Under the pieces are notes generated by a model, which saw only the letters and a program-made list of their open reading frames with translations, searched no databases and had not been told where the DNA came from. Positions 51,163-60,473 of a DNA stretch of 64,000 nucleotides are shown here, one piece after another (within the stretch, counting starts at the first letter, position 1; every line of letters starts with the position of its first letter). The stretch is taken from positions 274,810 through 338,809 of the forward strand of contig NZ_PGVE01000017.1 of the NCBI RefSeq assembly GCF_002860255.1, read 5' to 3'. The stretch comes from Neobacillus cucumis (GTDB lineage: Bacteria > Bacillota > Bacilli > Bacillales > Cytobacillaceae). A program made the position numbers and the translations under genes.

Positions 51163-52179
51163 ATGGAGCAAAACCCGATTCGTCTTACCGCACCAGAGAT
51201 TTCAAGTCTTTGGACACAGTATATGTTCGATACGATGTCTATTTGTTGGATTAAATATGCGTTAGAACATCTTGAAGACCAAGATACGATTGAAATATAT
51301 AAATTTTCACTTGAACTCTGTGAACGCCATGTCCAAAAGGTGAAGGAGTTTTTTGAAGCTGAGGATTTTCCCATTCCAATGGGTTTCACCGAAAAAGATG
51401 TAAACATTAAAGCCCCGCGTCTTTTTCAGGATAATTTTTATCTGTATTATATGTATATTATGTCTTTACAAGGGCTAACAGGGTACGCATTGTCTGTAAG
51501 TACCTCAATTAGAGCAGATTTACGAAAATATTATTACGATTGTAATAATGAAACATTGACTGTTTTTGAAAGAGCAATCGATATGATGCTGAATAAAGGA
51601 ATTATTACCCGACCGCCTGTTATTAGTCCATCTGAACAAATTGATTTTATTAAGCAACAAAGTTTTTTAACAGGCTGGTTTGGGTCAAGGCGTCCATTGA
51701 CGGGAATCGAAATCGGTGATATAACCTTTAATTTGTATAAAATGCACCAGCATGTTGCTTTAAAGGTTGGTTTTAGTCAAGTAGCAAAATCTAAAAAGGT
51801 TCGCCAATTCATTAATAGAGGAATCGACCTTGGAAATAAGCATATTACTGCATTCGAACAAATTTTTCGTGAAGAGAAACTACATTATCCCATTTCGTGG
51901 CAATCTCAGGTGACAAATTCGATCATCCCGCCATTTTCCGACAAATGGATCATGTATCAATTACTCTTATCCACCCAAGTGACTATTGCTTTTTATGGTT
52001 CAGCACTAAGTGTGACCGCTAGAAGAGATTTAGCGGAAAAATATATTATTCTAACGAGTGATTTATTAAGATTGGGTGAGGACGGGATGAATTTGATGAT
52101 CGAAAATGGTTGGTTAGAGGAACCACCGAAAGCAACCAATCGCAAGGAACTTGGCAATGGAGAAAAGGATCGTAAATAA
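51163..52179 (+). CDS. DUF3231 family protein (copy 3)
   Basis: A 338-residue member of the same two-half helical family as the copies at 29835 and 35088: APEISSLWTQYMFDTMSICW near the start, FPIPMGFTEKDVNIKAPRLF near 69-88, RRPLTGIEIGDITFNLYKMH near 179-198, and PPFSDKWIMYQLLLSTQVTI near 251-270. Good AAGGAAGAATGTT ribosome site. Fold is probably ferritin-like; role unknown. The terminator 52187-52228 follows. Confidence 0.88.
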   Translation: MEQNPIRLTAPEISSLWTQYMFDTMSICWIKYALEHLEDQDTIEIYKFSLELCERHVQKVKEFFEAEDFPIPMGFTEKDVNIKAPRLFQDNFYLYYMYIMSLQGLTGYALSVSTSIRADLRKYYYDCNNETLTVFERAIDMMLNKGIITRPPVISPSEQIDFIKQQSFLTGWFGSRRPLTGIEIGDITFNLYKMHQHVALKVGFSQVAKSKKVRQFINRGIDLGNKHITAFEQIFREEKLHYPISWQSQVTNSIIPPFSDKWIMYQLLLSTQVTIAFYGSALSVTARRDLAEKYIILTSDLLRLGEDGMNLMIENGWLEEPPKATNRKELGNGEKDRK

Positions 52180-52186
52180 TAAAAAC

Positions 52187-52228
52187 GAAAACCCCATAAA
52201 GAGTAATTGGGCTCTTAATGGGGTTTTC
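52187..52228. terminator. Terminator after DUF3231 copy 3
   Basis: GAAAACCCCAT/ATGGGGTTTTC stem with an inner AAGAG/CTCTT pair, between converging genes. Confidence 0.9.
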
Positions 52229-52277
52229 AACATTCATCTCTATCATACAGCTGCTAGTTCCTCTAAGTTATATATCT

Positions 52278-53162
52278 TTATTCTGCTAATTGTTTACGAT
52301 AGCTATTACGTTTTATTTTATAGCTAACATTTATGATTGCTGCGAGCCAAAGGACAGCTAGAATGAGATAAGTAAATAAACTAATTATATGTGAGGCCTC
52401 TAATGCTCCAAGTAAGGTTCTGATATTAGTAATTATGATAATTCCTCCAACCAGTGTCCCTAATAGATTAGTTGGGATGATTTTGACTAACCAAGCAGCG
52501 ATTGGAGCAGCGATAATTCCCCCAATCATCAAAGCAATAACCCATTGAACATTAATTTGAGTCCATCCCAAGGTTAAAAGGAAGCCTAATGTAGAAGAAA
52601 TGGCAATAGCAAATTCACTTGTATCAACCGATCCAATCACCTTCCTTGGTTCCATTTTGCTGCTCGTTAACAAAACCGGTGTGGCAATTGGCCCCCAACC
52701 GCCGCCGCCAGTAGCATCAAAGAAGCCTGCAATAAAGCCTAACGGAATCAGTTGCTTTTTTCCTAATTTTTTCCCTGACAATTTACTAGCAGGATTAAAT
52801 TTAAACAAAAATCGGTATATAACATAGACACCCAACATTAACAGAAAAAAGGAAACATACGGCTTTACAATATTTCCAGGAATGCTGCCTAATAAACAAG
52901 CACCGATAAAGGCTCCGATGGAACCCGGGATAATTAATTTATATACCACGTGTTTATCCACGTTACCAAATCGAATGTGGGATACACCTGATGCTGCAGT
53001 CGTGACGACTTCTGCCATGTGAACCGAAGCTGAGGCAACTGCTGGTGCGATTCCAAACATAAGCAGTAAAGAAGTGGAAGTCACTCCATAAGCCATTCCT
53101 AAGGAACCATCCACTAATTGTGCTGCCAAGCCTATTAGCGCAAGTACGACTAACCTCCTCAT
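52278..53162 (-). CDS. TauE/SafE family sulphite/organosulphonate exporter
   Basis: A 294-residue membrane protein with about eight helices. GLAAQLVDGSLGMAYGVTST near residues 12-31, and GFIAGFFDATGGGGWGPIAT near 142-161 are the two conserved TauE/SafE repeats (DG-G/AT-GGG). The substrate is likely a sulphur oxyanion or organosulphonate, not established here. ATG 53162 has AAGGAGAGG upstream. Confidence 0.9.
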   Translation of the reverse strand: MRRLVVLALIGLAAQLVDGSLGMAYGVTSTSLLLMFGIAPAVASASVHMAEVVTTAASGVSHIRFGNVDKHVVYKLIIPGSIGAFIGACLLGSIPGNIVKPYVSFFLLMLGVYVIYRFLFKFNPASKLSGKKLGKKQLIPLGFIAGFFDATGGGGWGPIATPVLLTSSKMEPRKVIGSVDTSEFAIAISSTLGFLLTLGWTQINVQWVIALMIGGIIAAPIAAWLVKIIPTNLLGTLVGGIIIITNIRTLLGALEASHIISLFTYLILAVLWLAAIINVSYKIKRNSYRKQLAE

Positions 53163-53473
53163 GAAAAACCTCTCCTTTTTATATATTTCCTGAATAGACT
53201 AGTTAGTAGGAATAAAGGAGTTACTACCTGAATATGACTCTTTTTTTATTGGTCCACTAATCCAATCAAGTTTCTAACCTACGATATGTAAGGATATAAA
53301 ATTGGGTTCTTGTCATAGGTGAAAATGGTTAATTGCCTATATCATAGAAGCTTTAAAGAGTTCCCTCCATAAAATGTAGGATATTTTTTGAATGCATATA
53401 TAATTATATCTAACCATTTTTCTGGTAAAATAAATTTGACTAATTTGAATATTCAACTTGGAGGAATACAGCC
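53163..53473. other. Intergenic region without a recognised feature
   Basis: AT-rich stretch between the divergent TauE/SafE and GNAT genes. No small ORF with a ribosome site, no riboswitch and no convincing operator was found; promoters for both genes should lie here. Confidence 0.5.
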
Positions 53474-53962
53474 GTGGTAAAGATACGCAATGTTAAGTAC
53501 GAAGATCTTGCTGAATTAGTAATCTTAGAAAATCGCTGTTTTGCAAAAGATGAGGCAGCCACTGAAGAAGCGTTCCAAATGAGGATTCAAACCATCCCTG
53601 ATAGTTTCTTTGTTGCGGAAGAGGATGGGGTCATTGCTGGGTTGATCAATGGACCAGTTATTGAAACCGCGTATATTACAGATGATTTATTTCATGAGAG
53701 TAAAGCCAATCCAGCCGCTGGCGGACACCAAAGTGTGTTAGGGTTAGCCGTGTCTCCAGATTATCAAAATCGCGGAATTGCCGGAGCATTACTTGCTCAT
53801 TTAGAAAAAGACGCAAAAACGAAACATCGTGAAACCATTACCCTTACTTGCAAGCAGAACTATATTCATTTTTATGAAAAACAAGGGTTTAAAAACGAAG
53901 GTATTTCTAGCTCGGTACACGGTGGGGTTACATGGCATAACATGATAAAAAACTTGAGCTAA
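53474..53962 (+). CDS. GNAT family N-acetyltransferase
   Basis: A 162-residue GNAT protein, similar to arylalkylamine-type N-acetyltransferases: VLGLAVSPDYQNRGIAGALL near 91-110 gives the acetyl-CoA loop (Q-x-x-G-x-A), ITLTCKQNYIHFYEKQGFKN near 121-140 the following helix and strand. GTG 53474 is preceded by GGAGGAAT. Substrate unknown. Confidence 0.88.
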   Translation: MVKIRNVKYEDLAELVILENRCFAKDEAATEEAFQMRIQTIPDSFFVAEEDGVIAGLINGPVIETAYITDDLFHESKANPAAGGHQSVLGLAVSPDYQNRGIAGALLAHLEKDAKTKHRETITLTCKQNYIHFYEKQGFKNEGISSSVHGGVTWHNMIKNLS

Positions 53963-54023
53963 GTTACGTTCCAAAAGCAGCTGATAGGAAAAAAACTAGC
54001 TGAAAACTAATACATATCAAATG

Positions 54024-54053
54024 AAAAGGGTGGCCCAGGGGGTTACCCTTTTT
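54024..54053 (+). terminator. Intrinsic terminator after GNAT gene
   Basis: AAAAGGGT/ACCCTTTT stem followed by TTTGTGG. Confidence 0.75.
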
Positions 54054-54208
54054 GTGGCTTTTCACGTGCTTTTCTTAGTCGAATTTTGTTGGATATTGTA
54101 TATTTCACAAATCGAATATTTCGGAAGTGAAAATAAAATGGTTTTATGTTACGATGGCACTATTAAAAAAGGATTTAAATTTTTTGCATTATTGGGAGAT
54201 GGAGTAGC

Positions 54209-55408
54209 ATGCTATTGTGGAAACGAAATTTATGGATACTTTGGATTGGAGTCTTTTTTACAGCAGCAAGTTTTTCCATGGTCATCCCTTTTTTGCCTAT
54301 TTTCCTCCTGCAAATAGGTGTACACCAACATACTGAAATGTGGTCAGGGTTATTGTTTAGTTCCGCGTTTTTTGCAGGTGCCCTTGCTTCACCATTCTGG
54401 GGAAGAATGGCCGATAAATACGGGAGAAAACCGATGATTGTCCGTGCAGGTTTTGCACTCTTTGTCATTTACACATTAATGGCATTTGTTACAAACCCCT
54501 ATCAAATTTTGGCACTGAGGATCCTTCAGGGATTATTAAGCGGGTTCATTCCGGGAGCGATTGCTTTAATTGGTACCAATACTCCTGGAAACAAAGTGGG
54601 CTATGCTCTATCAATGATCTCAACCGCATCTGCATCAGGAGGAATTATTGGTCCGCTGCTTGGCGGCGGCATAGCAGATTTAGTGGGAAATCGCTGGGCA
54701 TTTGCAAGCGCCGGTATGATTGTATTTCTTTCAACACTATTAATTATTTTTTGGGTAATAGAGGAGAATTTCACACCAAATAAGGAAAAGGGCTCCGTTA
54801 GAAACGATTTTAAAGCAGCACTGAGTAATCGTCCTTTTTTAATGGTCCTAATATTAACCCTTGTTACCAGCTGTTCGGTCATGACGATTGAACCGGTTCT
54901 TCCTTTATACATCGTAAAATTAGGTGGTTCTTCCAATAATGCATCCTTCCTTGCAGGGGTTGTCTTTTCACTTCCTGGGATTGCCAGTGCTCTATTTGCT
55001 CCTTATTGGGGAAAATGGGCTGACAAAGTTGGCTTTCAACGAGTCTTGTTCATTGGGCTGCTGGGCGGTGGAATTGGAACATTAGCTCAGATTGTATTCA
55101 CCCATATTTGGGGATTCTCAATGATTCGTTTTGTGTTTGGAATCTTTTTCTGCGCGGTTTATCCCGCTTTGAATGGTCTGGTCGTCAAATCGACTCCAGA
55201 TGATTTCCGTGGACGAGCGTTTAGTTTGAGTCAAACAGCAAATCAATTAGGTGGAATGACAGGCCCAATGATTGGCGGATTCCTGGGAGGGATTTTTCCA
55301 GTCTATAGTGTTTTTATCGTAACTGGTTGCTTATTATTAATTGCTACAGGGACAGTTTTCGTTAATGCCCGTGAATTGAATACTATAAATAAAAAAGTCG
55401 TTTCATAA
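54209..55408 (+). CDS. MFS multidrug-type efflux transporter
   Basis: A 399-residue major facilitator with 12 predicted helices. Motif A is GRMADKYGRKPMIVRA near residues 69-84, with a second copy KWADKVGFQR in the C-terminal half. It resembles Bmr/YttB-type drug/H+ antiporters. ATG 54209 has GGGAGATGGAG; a longer overlapping frame at 54021 was rejected. No regulator gene is next to it. Confidence 0.88.
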   Translation: MLLWKRNLWILWIGVFFTAASFSMVIPFLPIFLLQIGVHQHTEMWSGLLFSSAFFAGALASPFWGRMADKYGRKPMIVRAGFALFVIYTLMAFVTNPYQILALRILQGLLSGFIPGAIALIGTNTPGNKVGYALSMISTASASGGIIGPLLGGGIADLVGNRWAFASAGMIVFLSTLLIIFWVIEENFTPNKEKGSVRNDFKAALSNRPFLMVLILTLVTSCSVMTIEPVLPLYIVKLGGSSNNASFLAGVVFSLPGIASALFAPYWGKWADKVGFQRVLFIGLLGGGIGTLAQIVFTHIWGFSMIRFVFGIFFCAVYPALNGLVVKSTPDDFRGRAFSLSQTANQLGGMTGPMIGGFLGGIFPVYSVFIVTGCLLLIATGTVFVNARELNTINKKVVS

Positions 55409-55596
55409 GCGGTAAAAGTGGAGTCCTCCTAGAGCGGCTCTTTTGGTCATTTTCTTTGTGAAATTTTGAGGAAAATAAGGTTGAGATGATAGAAGAAATC
55501 TTTGATAAGAATTATAGTTTAGATATGGCAAGAATATAGTAGTTTGTACGGGGAGGAAGGTTATCCCTTAAAATTAGGAGAGGAAGGTACAAATAA

Positions 55597-56577
55597 ATGG
55601 ATTATGTAAAATTAGGAAATACGGGAATGGATGTATCCCGTCTTTGTTTAGGCTGCATGAGTTTTGGTGTACCAGAACGAGGTAACCACCAATGGGTGCT
55701 GGATGAAGAAAATAGCCGTCCAATCATAAAAAAAGCACTTGATTATGGTATTAATTTCTTTGATACTGCAAACGTGTATTCTGATGGTACAAGTGAAGAA
55801 ATTGTCGGACGAGCGTTAAAAGAATTTGCTAACAGGGATGAGATTGTAATCGCAACAAAGGTACATGGCCGCATGCATGAAGGACCGAATGGGGGAGGAC
55901 TATCCCGCAAAGCCATAATGAGTGAAATTGACCATAGTCTCAAAAGACTTGGTACGGATTATGTAGATCTATATCAAATACACCGTTGGGATTACGATAC
56001 TCCAATCGAGGAAACCATGGAAGCGCTGCATGATGTGGTAAAGGCGGGCAAGGCAAGATATATTGGTGCCTCTTCCATGTATGCATGGCAATTCCTTAAA
56101 GCGTTACATATAGCAGAGAAAAACGGTTGGACAAAGTTTGTTTCTATGCAAAATCATTTAAATCTTTTATATCGAGAAGAAGAGAGGGAAATGCTTCCGC
56201 TTTGTAGAGAGGAAAAAATCGGTGTTATCCCTTGGAGTCCACTTGCACGAGGAAAACTTACTCGTGACTGGGAGGAAACAACATCTCGGTCGGAGACAGA
56301 TGAATTTGGCAAAACTCTATATGCCTCTACAGCGGAAGCAGATCGTCTTGTAGTGGAAAGAGTGGCAGAATTAGCATCGAAATTAGGAGCACCGCGAGCC
56401 CAAGTTGCGCTCGCCTGGGTATTGCAAAAACAACCTGTAACAGCACCCATTATCGGTGCAACAAAGATGTCTCATTTAGAGGATGCTGTAGGAGCACTCA
56501 CCATTAAATTGACACCAGAAGAAATTAGCTTTTTAGAGGAACCTTATGTACCTCATCCAGTTCTAGGCTTTAAATGA
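55597..56577 (+). CDS. Aldo/keto reductase
   Basis: A 326-residue TIM-barrel oxidoreductase (YdbC/YajO-like): KLGNTGMDVSRLCLGCMSFG at the start, FDTANVYSDG near 55-64 (Asp and Tyr of the catalytic tetrad), VIATKVHGR near 84-92 (Lys), YQIHRW near 124-129 (His) and APIIGATKMSHLEDAVGAL near 287-305 (NADPH phosphate site). Substrates are carbonyls; not specified here. Good GGAGAGGAAGG ribosome site. Confidence 0.92.
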   Translation: MDYVKLGNTGMDVSRLCLGCMSFGVPERGNHQWVLDEENSRPIIKKALDYGINFFDTANVYSDGTSEEIVGRALKEFANRDEIVIATKVHGRMHEGPNGGGLSRKAIMSEIDHSLKRLGTDYVDLYQIHRWDYDTPIEETMEALHDVVKAGKARYIGASSMYAWQFLKALHIAEKNGWTKFVSMQNHLNLLYREEEREMLPLCREEKIGVIPWSPLARGKLTRDWEETTSRSETDEFGKTLYASTAEADRLVVERVAELASKLGAPRAQVALAWVLQKQPVTAPIIGATKMSHLEDAVGALTIKLTPEEISFLEEPYVPHPVLGFK

Positions 56578-56690
56578 TCAGGAACCATCCATTGAAGGTG
56601 CCTAGATATATTCAGTATAATTCCACCTCAGGAGTGAACAATAAGGTTGGTGTTAATGGCACCAATCATAAGATGTGGAGGAAGATTACT

Positions 56691-56864
56691 ATGAACGTAC
56701 GTGAAGGATTAATTCCGACTGCATTAGGTACCGCTGTAACCGCAACCGGTTACGCCTTAAAGCAGAAGCGGGGAACCAACAAAATGATCGCAAACACGGT
56801 TTTCGGTTTTGGTTTGGCGCACGTCGTTTTAGGTGTAATCGACCTTGTAGAACATCGTCGTTAA
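56691..56864 (+). CDS. Small conserved hydrophobic protein, 57 residues
   Basis: A 57-residue protein: MNVREGLIPTALGTAVTATG, then GTNKMIANTVFGFGLAHVVL and GVIDLVEHRR. Two hydrophobic helices with a basic turn. ATG 56691 has a GTGGAGGAAG ribosome site; the frame is open to 56574, where it would overlap the aldo/keto reductase stop, but those residues look non-coding. This small protein type is common in Bacillaceae without a known function. Confidence 0.75.
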   Translation: MNVREGLIPTALGTAVTATGYALKQKRGTNKMIANTVFGFGLAHVVLGVIDLVEHRR

Positions 56865-56867
56865 TAA

Positions 56868-56904
56868 AGAAGGCGCAGCAGAATAAACTGCTCGCCTTCT
56901 TTTA
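56868..56904. terminator. Bidirectional terminator
   Basis: GAAGGCGCAGCAG/CTGCTCGCCTTC stem with an AATAAA loop, then TTTTATTTT, between converging genes. Confidence 0.88.
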
Positions 56905-56910
56905 TTTTAA

Positions 56911-58857
56911 CTATAAGCAATGCATGTAAGCTTCTGCTTCATCCCACGAAACCGTATAGCCCTGTCCTTTTGAACAGAAGATAGAAGAAGAGGTATATTC
57001 CGGATCGGCGTCTTTATTGTATTTAAGTCTTTCAATGACTTGATTCTGATTATGGCAAAGATCATAGCCTCCAACCACTAAATTCATCGTCCCTTTACCT
57101 TGTGTAAACGAAGCAAATTCTGGACCATAGTTCATGAAGGTAGCTACCGGTACTTTACCGGTAAGAAAAACTTTGTTTCCCTCTGTTATAGGGGAGTCAA
57201 AACTACCGTGTGCTTGTTGAAGATCAGTTAGTATCTTACCCATATGAGTCAAATCTACTTTTATTTTAAAATCGTAAAATGGCTCGAGTAGAATGTTCTC
57301 GGCCTTTTCTAAACCCTGACGTAATGCCCGGTAAGCTGCCTCACGAAAGTCACCGCCGGAGGTATGTTTGTTATGCGCACGTCCTGTGACGAGCGTAATT
57401 TTTAAATCTGTAAGAGGTGAGCCAGTTAAGATTCCGTGATGTTCACGTTCAAAAAGGTGTGATTGAATGGTGTTCTGGGTTCCTATTGTTAAATGATCCG
57501 TATGACAGACACTTTCAAAGGAAATGCCGCTATTTCTCACTGCCGGTTCTAGTTTTAAATGTACCTCAGCATAGTGACCCAATGGCTCGAAATGGCCAAA
57601 GCCCAGTACCTCGGAAGCAATTGATTCTTTATATAATATCTCTGGTTCATTAAAGGTGACGTCTAGGTTGAACCGTTCTTTAATGACTTGCTGCAGAACT
57701 TGGAGTTGGATGGTCCCCATTACATGAATGTGGATCTCTTGCGACCGTTCCTCCCAAGTAACGTTAAGGGCTGGGTCCTCAGCATTAAGAATCTTAAAAT
57801 AACGTAAAGCTTCTTTTACATTGATATTCGATTCAAGGGTAACTTTTGATTTCAGTGCTGAGGTCATTTCATAATTTACCTTTTTCTTTAAGGTACCTAA
57901 GCCTTCTCCTGCAGAGGCCAAGGATAGTCCAGTTACTGCAAATAGGTCTCCAGCTGAGACATGATCAACACTTTGAAATTTGCTGCCGTTGTATAAACGG
58001 ATTTGTGTGATTTTTTCATTATGAGATTTTCCGCCACAGTAAATTTCATCGCGTACTTTTAATGTGCCGCTATACGCTTTTATAAACGTAATTCTCGTTC
58101 CTTTTTCATCATAGCGGATCTTGTAGACGATTCCTGCAAATGGTTCCTCCTTGTTATAGACCGTTTCGGTTAACAAGTCCATTTTTTCCAGTAAACTATC
58201 TAAACCGATCGCCTGAAGGGCCGAACCATATGTACATGGGAAAATTTGATTGTTTCTGAAGAGGTTTTTCATTGTTTCGAACCATAAATCAGAGTCATAA
58301 CCATCCTCCATATATCTATCTAACAATTCTTCATCCCGTTCGGCGATAAATTCAATTAGTTCTTCACTCATATTATTCCGAATTGACGAATGGGTTATGT
58401 CACAAGCATCTTTGCTTAATTGAGTTCGAATTTCATTCATTACACTAACTGCATCTGCTCCCACACGATCTATTTTATTAATAAAGAAAATCGTCGGGAC
58501 GTTATGTTTTTGAAGAAGTCTCCAAACGGTTTCCGTGTGTCCTTCGATTCCTTCCACAGCACTTACAATGATGATAGCAAAATCCATAACTTGAAGGGCC
58601 CGTTCCATTTCCGGAGAAAAGTCGACGTGTCCAGGAGTATCAATTAAGTAATAAGTGGAGCCGTTATATAAGAATGTCACTTGGTCTGCAAAAACAGTAA
58701 TACCTCTTTGTTTTTCAATTTCGTGCGTATCAAGAAAGGTATCTTTATGGTCAACCCGGCCTCTATATCGGATTGTTTTTGTATGGTAAAGCAATTGTTC
58801 GGCCAAAGTTGTTTTACCGGCATCAACATGGGCAAATAATCCAATGGTTTTTTTCAT
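56911..58857 (-). CDS. TetM/EF-G-like ribosome-associated translational GTPase
   Basis: A 648-residue GTPase of the Tet(M)/elongation-factor-G family. G1 is AHVDAGKTT (9-17), the switch region EKQRGIT (about 48-54), G3 DTPGHVDF (about 73-80), G4 NKID (about 127-130). The later domains match EF-G/TetM domains II-V. Close relatives on Bacillaceae chromosomes are annotated as translation-factor GTPases; true tetracycline ribosomal protection is possible but not shown. No leader peptide or attenuator typical of tet(M) was found upstream. AGGTGAC precedes ATG 58857. Confidence 0.9.
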   Translation of the reverse strand: MKKTIGLFAHVDAGKTTLAEQLLYHTKTIRYRGRVDHKDTFLDTHEIEKQRGITVFADQVTFLYNGSTYYLIDTPGHVDFSPEMERALQVMDFAIIIVSAVEGIEGHTETVWRLLQKHNVPTIFFINKIDRVGADAVSVMNEIRTQLSKDACDITHSSIRNNMSEELIEFIAERDEELLDRYMEDGYDSDLWFETMKNLFRNNQIFPCTYGSALQAIGLDSLLEKMDLLTETVYNKEEPFAGIVYKIRYDEKGTRITFIKAYSGTLKVRDEIYCGGKSHNEKITQIRLYNGSKFQSVDHVSAGDLFAVTGLSLASAGEGLGTLKKKVNYEMTSALKSKVTLESNINVKEALRYFKILNAEDPALNVTWEERSQEIHIHVMGTIQLQVLQQVIKERFNLDVTFNEPEILYKESIASEVLGFGHFEPLGHYAEVHLKLEPAVRNSGISFESVCHTDHLTIGTQNTIQSHLFEREHHGILTGSPLTDLKITLVTGRAHNKHTSGGDFREAAYRALRQGLEKAENILLEPFYDFKIKVDLTHMGKILTDLQQAHGSFDSPITEGNKVFLTGKVPVATFMNYGPEFASFTQGKGTMNLVVGGYDLCHNQNQVIERLKYNKDADPEYTSSSIFCSKGQGYTVSWDEAEAYMHCL

Positions 58858-59169
58858 GATGTCACCTCAATTATCTATATTCATTGTCTAATATTATATC
58901 AAATTGGATAATAGCCTTATTAAAAAAAAGACCATACACTAGAAAAAATTTCTATTGAAACAAACGTAACTAGAATGATATTATATGGGAGTTCTCTTTT
59001 TGAGAGAGGGGACTAGGAGGAATAATTTCCATTGAATCTCTCTACAGATAATGGTATTCTTGAAAAGTCGTTCTCCAAATGGCATCTGTAAATTGAATTG
59101 GTAAAAATTGATGTTTGATAGAATAAAAGTAATTTGATAATTTAACATTCGTGTCGATTTTAATATTAA
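58858..59169 (+). promoter_or_regulatory. Promoter region of the tRNA cluster, with a 19-codon frame
   Basis: TTGAAA at 58955-58960 and TATTAT at 58979-58984 (18-bp spacer) form a + strand promoter about 180 bp before the first tRNA. Downstream, AGGAGG at 59015-59020 precedes a short TTG frame (59032-59091, 19 residues, starting MNLSTDNGIL). The promoter for the minus-strand GTPase gene is also expected here. Confidence 0.5.
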
Positions 59170-59244
59170 GGCCCCTTGGTCAAGCGGTTAAGACACCGCC
59201 CTTTCACGGCGGTAACACGGGTTCGAATCCCGTAGGGGTCACCA
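59170..59244 (+). tRNA. tRNA-Glu (TTC)
   Basis: Full cloverleaf with anticodon TTC at 59203-59205 in a CTTTCAC loop; CCA encoded. First gene of a 12-tRNA cluster. Confidence 0.95.
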
Positions 59245-59279
59245 AAGTTTTTTACGATAGTAAAATAACTTTCAATAAC

Positions 59280-59361
59280 GCGGGTGTGGCGGAATTGGCA
59301 GACGCACCAGACTTAGGATCTGGCGCCGCAAGGCGTGGGGGTTCGACTCCCTTCACCCGCA
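59280..59361 (+). tRNA. tRNA-Leu (TAG)
   Basis: Long variable arm, anticodon loop CTTAGGA (TAG). The 3' CCA is not encoded; the gene ends at the discriminator A. Confidence 0.93.
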
Positions 59362-59407
59362 CTTTTTTCTTAATTCTGGTATTTGTTACCGATATAATCA
59401 AAATCAT

Positions 59408-59484
<77 letters not shown>

Positions 59485-59491
59485 TATATTT

Positions 59492-59568
59492 CGGGAAGTA
59501 GCTCAGCTTGGTAGAGCACTTGGTTTGGGACCAAGGGGTCGCAGGTTCGAATCCTGTCTTCCCGACCA
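59492..59568 (+). tRNA. tRNA-Pro (TGG)
   Basis: Anticodon loop TTTGGGA (TGG); CCA encoded. This tRNA can read the CCU specifier of the proBA T-box. Confidence 0.95.
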
Positions 59569-59589
59569 TGTACATCATAAAAAGAATTT

Positions 59590-59662
59590 GGGGTCTTAGC
59601 TCAGCTGGGAGAGCGCCTGCTTTGCACGCAGGAGGTCAGGGGTTCGATCCCCCTAGACTCCA
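59590..59662 (+). tRNA. tRNA-Ala (TGC)
   Basis: Anticodon loop TTTGCAC (TGC). The 3' CCA is not encoded. Confidence 0.95.
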
Positions 59663-59671
59663 CTTGATAAT

Positions 59672-59764
59672 GGAGGAATACCCAAGTCCGGCTGAAGGGA
59701 TCGGTCTTGAAAACCGACAGGCGGGTTAAACCGCGCGGGGGTTCGAATCCCTCTTCCTCCGCCA
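59672..59764 (+). tRNA. tRNA-Ser (TGA)
   Basis: Long variable arm, anticodon loop CTTGAAA (TGA); CCA encoded. Confidence 0.94.
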
Positions 59765-59784
59765 GTTTTACTTATTTTATTTTG

Positions 59785-59861
59785 GGTCTGGTAGTTCAGT
59801 TGGTTAGAATGCCTGCCTGTCACGCAGGAGGTCGCGGGTTCGAGTCCCGTCCAGACCGCCA
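59785..59861 (+). tRNA. tRNA-Asp (GTC)
   Basis: Anticodon loop CTGTCAC (GTC); CCA encoded. Confidence 0.95.
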
Positions 59862-59887
59862 CCTTAATATATTTCATCTGTTCTTAT

Positions 59888-59972
59888 GGAGGGGTAGCGA
59901 AGTGGCTAAACGCGGCGGACTGTAAATCCGCTCCCTCAGGGTTCGGCGGTTCGAATCCGTCCCCCTCCACCA
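59888..59972 (+). tRNA. tRNA-Tyr (GTA)
   Basis: Long variable arm as in bacterial tRNA-Tyr, anticodon loop CTGTAAA (GTA); CCA encoded. Confidence 0.94.
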
Positions 59973-59976
59973 TGAT

Positions 59977-60053
59977 GGCGGCTGTGGCGAAGTGGTTAAC
60001 GCATCGGATTGTGGTTCCGACATTCGTGGGTTCGATTCCCATCAGCCGCCCCA
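59977..60053 (+). tRNA. tRNA-His (GTG)
   Basis: Anticodon loop TTGTGGT (GTG). The extra G at position -1 (59977) pairs with C73, the identity feature of tRNA-His; CCA encoded. Confidence 0.95.
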
Positions 60054-60111
60054 TTACTCTTTATTATGATGATGAATTTCTAATTGATTTTTACTTTAAT
60101 TTTTAAAAAAT

Positions 60112-60185
60112 GCGGGTGTAGTTTACTGGTAAAACCTCAGCCTTCCAAGCTGATGTAGTGGGTTCGATTCCCATCACCCGCTCCA
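60112..60185 (+). tRNA. tRNA-Gly (TCC)
   Basis: Anticodon loop CTTCCAA (TCC); CCA encoded. Confidence 0.95.
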
Positions 60186-60188
60186 TAT

Positions 60189-60265
<77 letters not shown>

Positions 60266-60284
60266 TCTTAGATATTATTTATTT

Positions 60285-60375
60285 GGGGAAGTACTCAAGA
60301 GGCTGAAGAGGCGCCCCTGCTAAGGGTGTAGGTCGCGTAAGCGGCGCGAGAGTTCAAATCTCTCCTTCTCCGCCA
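60285..60375 (+). tRNA. tRNA-Ser (GCT)
   Basis: Long variable arm, anticodon loop CTGCTAA (GCT); CCA encoded. Last gene of the cluster. Confidence 0.93.
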
Positions 60376-60439
60376 TACATAAGATACTCTTTGTGTATAA
60401 AATTTTATTATTCCTAAAAACGATCCTATTATAAATTTG

Positions 60440-60473
60440 AAACGCATGGATAACTTATCCGTGCGTTTTTTTG
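60440..60473 (+). terminator. Intrinsic terminator of the tRNA cluster
   Basis: AACGCATGGATA pairs with TATCCGTGCGTT, followed by TTTTT. The remaining space to 60640 has no supported gene. Confidence 0.85.

Noticed and set aside
54021..54317. 98-codon frame upstream of the MFS gene
   Set aside because: It starts inside a terminator hairpin and overlaps the MFS gene start; no ribosome site.
56911..58857. Acquired tetracycline resistance determinant
   Set aside because: No mobile element, leader peptide or base-composition shift; chromosomal TetM-like GTPases are common in Bacillaceae.
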